Positions 52,701-61,700 of a stretch of 64,000 bases of DNA are shown here, one piece after another. Each line of letters opens with the position of its first letter. Position 1 is the first letter of the stretch. The position numbers and the translations under genes were made by a program. Below the pieces are notes generated by a model, which saw nothing but the letters and a program-made list of their open reading frames with translations, was not told the DNA's origin and did not search any database. Where the stretch lies: positions 32,879,805 through 32,943,804 of the forward strand of contig OY855908.1 of NCBI GenBank assembly GCA_963693305.1, written 5' to 3'. This DNA comes from Meandrina meandrites. Lineage: Eukaryota; Cnidaria; Anthozoa; Scleractinia; Meandrinidae.

Positions 52701-55700
52701 AAAAGATCATCTCCAAGCTAATGGATTACAAGTCAAACAGGAAGTCATCTCTAAGGTAAACCTGTCTAAACCTATTATTTGGTCCAAACCTGTTCCTTGG
52801 TAAGTTGAAACGGGGAGTAAAATGCGCCAATGCTTTTTAGTAAAAGTTCTTTCTAATGCTTGAATTGATGATACGGACCCTTGTTTTGACTGTTTGTGAT
52901 CTTCCTCTCCCTCAAGATTCTTCAGCTTCATACCAGCCTACAGACAAACCGTAATGTAATCCTACTTGGGTGTCCAGGCTCTGGCAAGTCCACCATATAC
53001 AAAACCCTAGCAAGTGCCCTAAACAGCATGAATAGTCAAACAACTCAACCCATGGTGAAACACCGCAGACAGGAAAGAAAAATAAGCTCGTCTATCAGAT
53101 CTGCTCCAAAGGTGCCAGTTGAGGAGATCAAAGAAGCGCTTTGGCCGCGAGTTGATCTTTCGGTTGTGTTTCCAAAGTCATTAACTTGTGAAGAGGTAGG
53201 TGCACCTGGCATTCAAGACAAGTTATCTCTCTTTTGGGAACTGGCCTATTGCAAATCGTGAATTTGATTGGTTCCATTTTGGTTCCAGTTTCCCTGATAG
53301 ACCATTAATCATGTGCGCATTTCTCAGATATGTCCAGGATTGAACACTAATGAGATGCACATTCCTTGTGATACGCATCACAAAGTGTCCGCACTAATAA
53401 AGGTTCACCAAAACACACCTAATTCTGTCAACTATGAAGTACATGGAAACGTCATAATTGCCCGAGGTACTTATTAAATAACACTTGCGTTCAATCTTGG
53501 ACATAGGTGGAATTTCTTTGGTGATTACTTGACTTAATTGTCTGCTATCCTAAGTTAGTGTCTACTGAAGCAATTACACCATTCACCCTTGATAAATAGG
53601 ACAACATTTCTTCAGTTCCCATTGACCGTCAGTTGTTTCACAACACGAGAGTATGTGATAGTTTACTTCACGTGTCTGTCAAACAATGAAAAGTCCTCTC
53701 TACGCCATGATTAAATTAGACAAGAACGAACGATTTTACGAAAGGCTTAATGCGAGTATGTCAAGCGTTTCGTAGACTCTCGTTCTGGTTTGAGCCGGAC
53801 GGTTTTGACCCCTCGTAATGAGGTTGGAACCCTTAAACGCTTGAATAAACTTGATGATTTTTCCTGGACAGTTGTTTGGAAGGCAGAATCCTGATAACAA
53901 TCTTTGGGTGGATGGGTTGGTGTCCAAATGGCTGAGAGATTCCACTCTGACCTGTGACACCATGGCGGAACTTCTCACGAGCCAATCCTCCGAAAAGCAA
54001 CGTTTCGCCCGAATGATGGGCTCCCTATCGCATGTCAAGAAATGGCTGGTGCTTGACGGGCCAATGGATGACACATGGCTGGAGAACATGGGAACTCTGT
54101 TAGATTCCACCAGGGCACTAAGTTTGCCTAATGGAGAGTCCATCGCACAGCCAGGTGAGGTGATTCAGTGGTTAAGCATCAGATTCACAGCAAACAGCAA
54201 GGCCACGGGCACTAGCACACATATAAGCACGAAAACCGAGAGCTGTTTGCTTTTTGTGTTCTAATTCTTATGCCGCTTTGATTCCCAGTGGGCAGTGTGT
54301 TTTTTCGTATAATTTTTGCTTTTACCCATTTTCGTTGAGGAGTTGCCCTTTGGTTATGCTCAAGCTTCTGAAATTCAAGTGTCAGAGATACCAAACAGTA
54401 ATCTAGAGCTGTGATTTGCTAGCTTATTTCCAGACTGGAGATTGATGTGTACAGTAGTTAGCATTTCTTTACGTTTAATGATAATAGAAATCTTTAGCTC
54501 GAGGCACGAGTACGAGATTGCTTGCGAGTACGCCTTTGCAAACCTATCAGTTTGATTATCACGTTTCATACCAATCCCTTACCTATATTCTCCTATTCAA
54601 ATGGTCAGCAACAGGGAGGAGTGTGGGCTCTGGAAACATAACTGGATTAATTTCCAAAGCGGTACTCGTACGCGGCATGTACTAAAACCCGAAACAACGA
54701 AACGAACCCACCGAAACGAAACGAGCGAAACCACCGAAACGACCGAAACGAAACAACCGAAACGGCCGAAACGAGCGAAACGAAACAAAATCGCCAAAAC
54801 AAGGAAAACCATTACTTTTATTGAGAGCTAACCGTAAACAGGCTAACCTGGGCGTTTTTCAGGCTAACCTGAGCGATATTCAGGCTAACCGGAGTGCTAT
54901 TTAGGCTAACCTGAGTGCAAGGTACACTCCGGTTAGCCTGAATGGCACTCCGGTTAGCCTGAATATCACTCAGGTTAGCCTGTTTACGGTTAGCTCTCAA
55001 TAATGGTAATGGGTTTTGCTTGTTTCGGTGATTTTGTTTCGTTTCGGCCGTTTCGGTTATTTCGGCGGTTTCGTTTCGGTCGTTTCGGCGGTTTCGCTCG
55101 TTTCGTTTCGGTGGTTTCGTTTCGTTGTTTCGGGTTTTAGTACATGCCCTCGTACGCAACATTATACTCGTGCTGCTAGCTGATTTTGTACCCTTCTGTT
55201 TTCTAATGTGGTAGAGGCATGGTAACTGTTGTTTGTGTTCTGTTGTTCAGAAACTGTTACACTCATGTTTGAAGTAACAGACCTTGTTCACGTGTCCCCG
55301 GCGTTGGTGACTCGCTGTGGTCTGATCCACTGTCCCGAGACACTTGTAGGATGGAAGCCGATCTTTAGGTCCTGGCTGAAGGGAGCACATGCCAGATGGG
55401 ACATTACGAACAGAGGGTAAGTGGATAGATTCTTGCATGCCTCTGCACGTTTCCGTTTCGTAAACGGTCGGTGCCATTTTAGCGACACTCAGAATTTTTT
55501 TACAGTCATCGATTCTTTTTTTCTACTAAAAAGGAAAATGAAAATTGTACGTCACCACCCAGAATCGAACCTGGAACCTGTGACATGCTAGCATCATCTC
55601 TCATTACTACACCACCAAGTTGATCCGCCAATCCATCGAAAAATTTAATTTTATGAGATGACTTTCTTACTGTTACATCTATAATAGATGACCCTATCCC

Positions 55701-58700
55701 TAACCTAAGCTTGAATCTAACTTAGTTTTAATGGTCGTCTTATCTAGGCCTAATTTCATCTAATAATCAAAGCACAGTTTCGACCTTATCCAGGCCTAGA
55801 CTAGAGCAGATATACCACCGTCCATTCTGAATGATGGCATCGACCGTTTAAAATGGCACCGACCGTTTACGAAACCGAAATGAGCCATGCCTCTGAAGAA
55901 ATGCTCGAACGAGGTCAAGAGAGGTCTTGCGCGTTACGCTTACAGCACTGTCTATATATTTTTTGTTTTGCCGATAAATACCGTCTTGCACTATGAACAC
56001 CTCGACGTAGTCACGTCATCTGTGCGTCTGTCCTCTAGATTATAGGCAGTTTAAACCAATCACAACGAAAACGGTTTTGGAACATTTTGATGGTACACCT
56101 CATACACGTAACTGCTGGTTATTAATACACTTTGACTTCCTTTCGTTCACTTTCAGTTTGGGAATCATCTCAAGCTTAATGGACCACACCGTGAACTCGA
56201 CTTTGAAATTCCTCAGCGAAGACTGCCAGCCAGTACTAACATCAGGATACGGCTCAACCAACAAACCATCCAAGACAGCTGCCGGGGTACACGAAGTAGA
56301 AACACTGCTCCGCTACCTCTCGGCCATTTACGATCGGCACATCCTTCGTGATGATGAAGACAGTGAAATGCAGATGATCAACCAAAAGCAGCGCCAGTCG
56401 GTCAGTTCTATCAGCAGCGGGCAGAGCTCAGGAATTTCTGCAAGTGACACTGGAAGGGTCGTTAGTTCGTTTGCGTTTGCTTTTGTGTGGGCATTTGGTG
56501 GACATCTACATGAAAGGTATAACGAAACATCTTGAAAAAATAGATATTTTGTCACTGAAATTTTGCATCTTCTGTTAAGTTTCGTTTCGGTTCATTTCGT
56601 CTAGTCTAGTCTAGTCTAGTCTAGTCTAGTCTAGTCTAGTCTAGTCTAGTCTAGTCTAGTCTAGTCTAGTCTAGTCTAGTCTAGTCTAATCTAGTCTGCT
56701 CTAGTCTAATCTAGTTTAGTCTGGTTTGGTTTACTTTTAGTTAACTTTAGTTCAGTTTTGTTTACTTTAGTTTACAGACTTGACTGAAAGTTATAAGTTT
56801 CGTTGGAGCAATGAGGCTAACTATGAGACATAATTTAATTTCGAAACTTTCAATACTGAACATTTTAATCCCAGAAATAATTTATTTGCAAACGTTTTCT
56901 GTCTCTTCAACAAGATACGCTCCGAAGTTTGACGAGCATGCGCGTCAGCTGTTGTCCGCTGGCCCTTATCCAGTGCTTGTGCCTCCTGATGGATCAGTGT
57001 ATGACTACTGTCTGGACTTCAGTAAAGGGGGACTGGTGAGGTGGGAGGAGAGACCTGGGGCACAGTTAAAAACACTGCCCTCATCCTACACTGTTGTTAC
57101 CGAGGTAACTGTACTGAATCACTGTTATTTGTATTTAATCTTTATTATGAATTCCAAACTCAAACAACCTTGTGGCCCTGAAAGAGGACATCTCGCAAAA
57201 AAAAAATGGCTGTTTATTGGCGTTTGTATTGTTCAAAAGTCGCATGTGATGGTTGTAGGCTGTAACAAACAGTAATTAAAGAAAGACAAAAAAAGAAATT
57301 CTGAACATTTTACAAAGTTTGGCTCATTTACCCTCTCAAAACTGTAGTGCGCCACCTTTATCTCAAAAACGAGGTGTTTTGCTTATGTTTTTTTGTTGAT
57401 TTTTGCTTGTTGGTTGGTTCCAAAATTCCAAGTTTTTGAATCTTAATGTGAACCAAAATTAAAAAAAAAACTTCTTATCTACATGTATCAGTTGCCTTTA
57501 TTGCGGACTACAGTCTGTAGCGATTATGAGCTCTTGAGTTCTTATTATGATGTTTTGATGTGTACTCACCAGTTGGATCGCTACTTCTATCTTATTGACC
57601 TGATGATATCTGCACGTAAGCCAGTACTGTTGGTTGGTCCGTCAGGAATTGGAAAGTCTTCACTTGTGCAGGTCAGCAAATGTTGAGTTTGTATAGTCAG
57701 CCTCACTTATCGTACCCCGTTGTAGTAGTTAAAAATCGAGTCACAACCGATATGCAGTCGACGTCACGCAACGCTCCTTTTGGGGTAGCGTTGTGTGACA
57801 TCTCAGGAAACGGCTGAAAAGGAAACTAACCGATTTAAAGCGCTGTAAGTAGCTCCGTAGAGGATGCCATCATTACAGAACTTTTCAACTCAAACTTCAG
57901 ACGTTTCTTGAGTGGGAGAAAAAAACTGTTCGCTTGAGTTAGGCTGACTAAGGAAATGTCTGTTATGTTCATTAATTTTCTTTTTTGATCAACAGAACTT
58001 GATCAATCCACGCTATAACTCTACGCGGATATGCCTTTCTCCTGGACTGACCTCAAAGCTGCTCCAGGAGGCGATTGAGTACAAGCTCCAACAAATTCAG
58101 CGCAAGGAGATGAATCAAATCGCTGTTAAAAAGTCTCTACAGGGAGGTGTTGGAGTTAAGAATCTTCCCGGTGCCAAGTCGCGTTCTCAGTTGATGTTCC
58201 TTGATGATCTCAACTGCGCTGGTGCTGATGCATTTGAAATTCAACCGCCGCTTGAGCTTCTCAGGCAAATCCTCTCGCAAGGTACAATGTTAAGTTCTTT
58301 TTTCTGTATTTCTTGCTGGTGATAGTATGTGTACAGAAAAATGGCGTCAGGCGACACGGTCAAAAACGCGTCGAAAAAAAAGTGTAGGAGCGTTTTTTGG
58401 TTTATTTTTCCACTTCTGTTCTCTTCTTTTCTGTCCTGTGCTCTGCTCTGCTCTGCTTTACTCTGCTCTGCTCCCAGATTCTACTATAGCTGAAATTGAA
58501 CCAAATCCTACATTAAACATTCAGCCCACACTCCTAACTAGATGTTTTGTTAGTCACGTATATCCAGTACATTAAAAGCCCAATAAAAGAAACTTTAAAA
58601 TTCAAGAACATGTTAGGCTAAAGTTTTCATATTAAACCCCCTTTTCATAAGAACCTGTTTACCCGGCTAAAATTTTCAATAGGTTCTTATCTTACAAAAA

Positions 58701-61700
58701 TGAAGGCACAGATGAAAATACAGAAAAAAAAAAATTCTAGGTTTCAGCATAGTAACGATGGTTTCAGTCAGTAGGATTCAAAGATAAACTGTATTCTAGA
58801 TAATTCAGTATTTAATGCAGCAATATATTCCATATCACATATGCCCTGTAGTAGCTATCTGTGGTGATCGCTAGTGCCCCTACCAAATTAAGAACCTATT
58901 TAAGTAGCCTAAAATCCCACTAAATACCATTTCTACAAGAACCTATTCAGGCGAAGTTGGAATAATCTATGTTTTTTTATGCGCTGGTTTTTATTGTAAG
59001 CCTAAGTTTTCTTTTTTGGTGATTATTCTTTTAGGGACGCTGTATAACAAGCAGCGATATCATTTGTATAGAGTCCAGCACCTTCAATTCATGGCTGCCT
59101 GTGTACCTCCCGGTGCGGGGACCTCTTGTGGAGGGGTGGCTTCGTATTCCATCAGCCATCGCCTGTCTAGACTGATGACCGTTCTGTCTTTCTTCACACT
59201 ATCTTCCGATTCACTGGAGAGTATATACTCTTCAGTTTTCCTGTCTTGGCTGGAAGAGTTTCCTGCATATTCTCTGACCCATCATGAACATTTGGCAAAG
59301 GTAGGAACCAGGGCTACTTAGAACATGCTTGTTGTTTGCACATCCCTAGTAAGACTCATGAGCAGAAAAGGCCATTTACGAGTTCATTTTCAAAACGAGT
59401 CCTCGTGCGAAACCATTCAAATGAAAATGAATTTGATTTGCAGGAAAATGGACGTGCAGGTGAAACTCGTTTTCATATGAATGGTTTCGCACGAAGACTC
59501 GTTTTGAAACAGAGGCAAAAGGTAACTCGGATTTCGAATGTTTTGATACCAAACGAAAAGTTATTTTCTGCTGCGTAATGAAAGCCGTCTAGTTGTAACA
59601 AAGTCAAATTAAAAAAAAAGGGTCATCTCGTTTAGAGAAAACCTCATTTGTATTTACTTTCAATGCACATCTACATAATATATGCATATACAAAACTACA
59701 GTAGTTCAGTCTATGACCTCTTGATCGCCACATAAGATTTGAAATTCAGTTACGAAAAATAGCGCTCGATAACAGTGAAGGAACACTTCAGTAACACAGC
59801 AAAATCGATGGCCAAAAGTGAAGAAGACTGAAACGGATTGCGATGTGGGTTTTTGAAATACTGTTGGGCTGAGCAGTTTTCAAAGTTAATCTCGTTTGCT
59901 TGTAATTTAAATTATAACCCCCGGGAGACACATTTGGTTGTAGTGAAACTTTTTTTTTTTATTTAGATCCACAGAAGTAATTTCTTTGCAAACATAAAGT
60001 TTCATAGCAAGTATTTGGTAAACTTAATAAAATAAACTTAACTCAACGTGACACAGTCCCTTTTAACGGTGTCAATTTATCTTTATCAATTTTACCACCA
60101 GGCACTGTCGTCTGCAACCATCAAAATGTACAACACCATCCAGCAGGAGCTTCGCCCCACTCCACTTCATCCTCATTTCCTGTTTACCCAGCACGAGTTG
60201 TCCAGGGTTGTCCAGGGCATGACCCTCCTCTCCTCCAAAACACGTGGACGGCCAAGACCTCGTGCAAGGAGACGCACACAGACAGGGGGGGAAACGGAGC
60301 TGGAAAACAAAACTGGATCCCTTGCTGCGGCAAAGAGTGATCAGAGCGTTTATTGGAGGGAACAGTCACAGCGTGGCGGAAATACTGGAAAAGGACGAAG
60401 GTAAGAGTGACTGTTCACTGTTCAGTAAAGTTGTCAAGTTGATCGTAACTCTGTTTGGAATTCCTGATTACCGGTAATTTCTGAAAGATAAGGGGCAAAA
60501 ATTGTTCTGTTGGTAAGACTTATCATAGATAGGAACACCGTCAAACTTAAGGAGGCGGCGTGGCCTAGTGGTCAGGGCGCTGGACTTGTAATCCGGAGGT
60601 CCTGCATTCAAATCGTCCTGCCTGCCACTGGGTGGATTGTGTTCGGTGTTCCTCATTCAACTCATCTACGCTTTGTAAAAAGCCAGCTGGTCAGCTTCCT
60701 GCCAGTTGGGATTTTTAACAAGTTTCCCTTTCATTTACAATATTTGTTTATTTATTTACAGTGCCCTCAGTTAGCACGGCAGTGCTAAATACGTTGACTT
60801 AAATACTTAAATAAAGAAGTGATTTATTTATTATTTATTTATTTTTTTTATTTTCATGTATAAACCTCCTTTATACGGGCACTGCAGTGGCAGAGCTGAG
60901 TATCCGTGTTATGGAGTAGAGTTTAGGTGAACTCTGGGTTCTCTGGGACAGGGTGAACTCTGTAATATTTTTATAGAGGTGTCTGTATTATGCGTTTCAG
61001 TTGGCCTTCACTGACGACTGATTCAAAGGAAAGCAAAACACCCGCTGCTTTGTCTCCAATGATTCGCTCTGTTCTTCGTCTGTGGTGCCACGAAAGCACT
61101 CGGACATACAGTGATCGTCTCTTCACTGAGGATCAGCGGTATTGGTTCTCCTCTCTGTTACACGAGTCAGTTGAAGAGTTCTTCTGCAGGGACAACTCTG
61201 AGCTGGAGTCTGAACTGTTCTCTGGTGAGCGCGAAGAGTCGGGGCAGAAGGACCTGCAAGGTGAGTAGGAGTTTCATCCAGGTGAGCACCCAGAAACTCA
61301 ACGGAAACCACGAGGATAAAAAAGTGTGTTGATTGCTTCGCTTACACTAGCGCTAGCCGCTTGCGTCGTTAGTAGAACCCAAACTTTAAGGATTCTCCTT
61401 AGTAAGCTCCGAATTGACCAAAAACTCTAAGCAGAGAGTTTAAAACAGTTCATATTGTACCTCGAGTCCATTCTCATCCCCATAGCCCTGTTTGCATCTC
61501 TTAGCTGGCAGGGCCTTGGCACGGGAAACGAAGGGCTTTTGATTGCTCTCTTGAAACAAAGAAATCTTGAGCGGGAGTAAAAGACGCCACGACTCTCCCA
61601 TACAGTATATAGAAACATCACGACTGCATATATGAAGACTGGAAGTCCTAGAATCTAGCACTGGAAATCCTTTGTCTCCAGAGCCCTTCGTTTCTCGTTC

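Noticed and set aside
54601..55162. Low-complexity open frames (Asn-Arg-Asn-Glu / Thr-Thr-Glu type)
   Set aside because: They arise from the CGAAAC arrays of the foldback element and have no gene context.
56603..56740. CRISPR-like or regulatory array
   Set aside because: It is a simple CTAGT microsatellite without spacers.
60549..60625. tRNA-like gene
   Set aside because: B box is degraded and the 3' body is that of a SINE.
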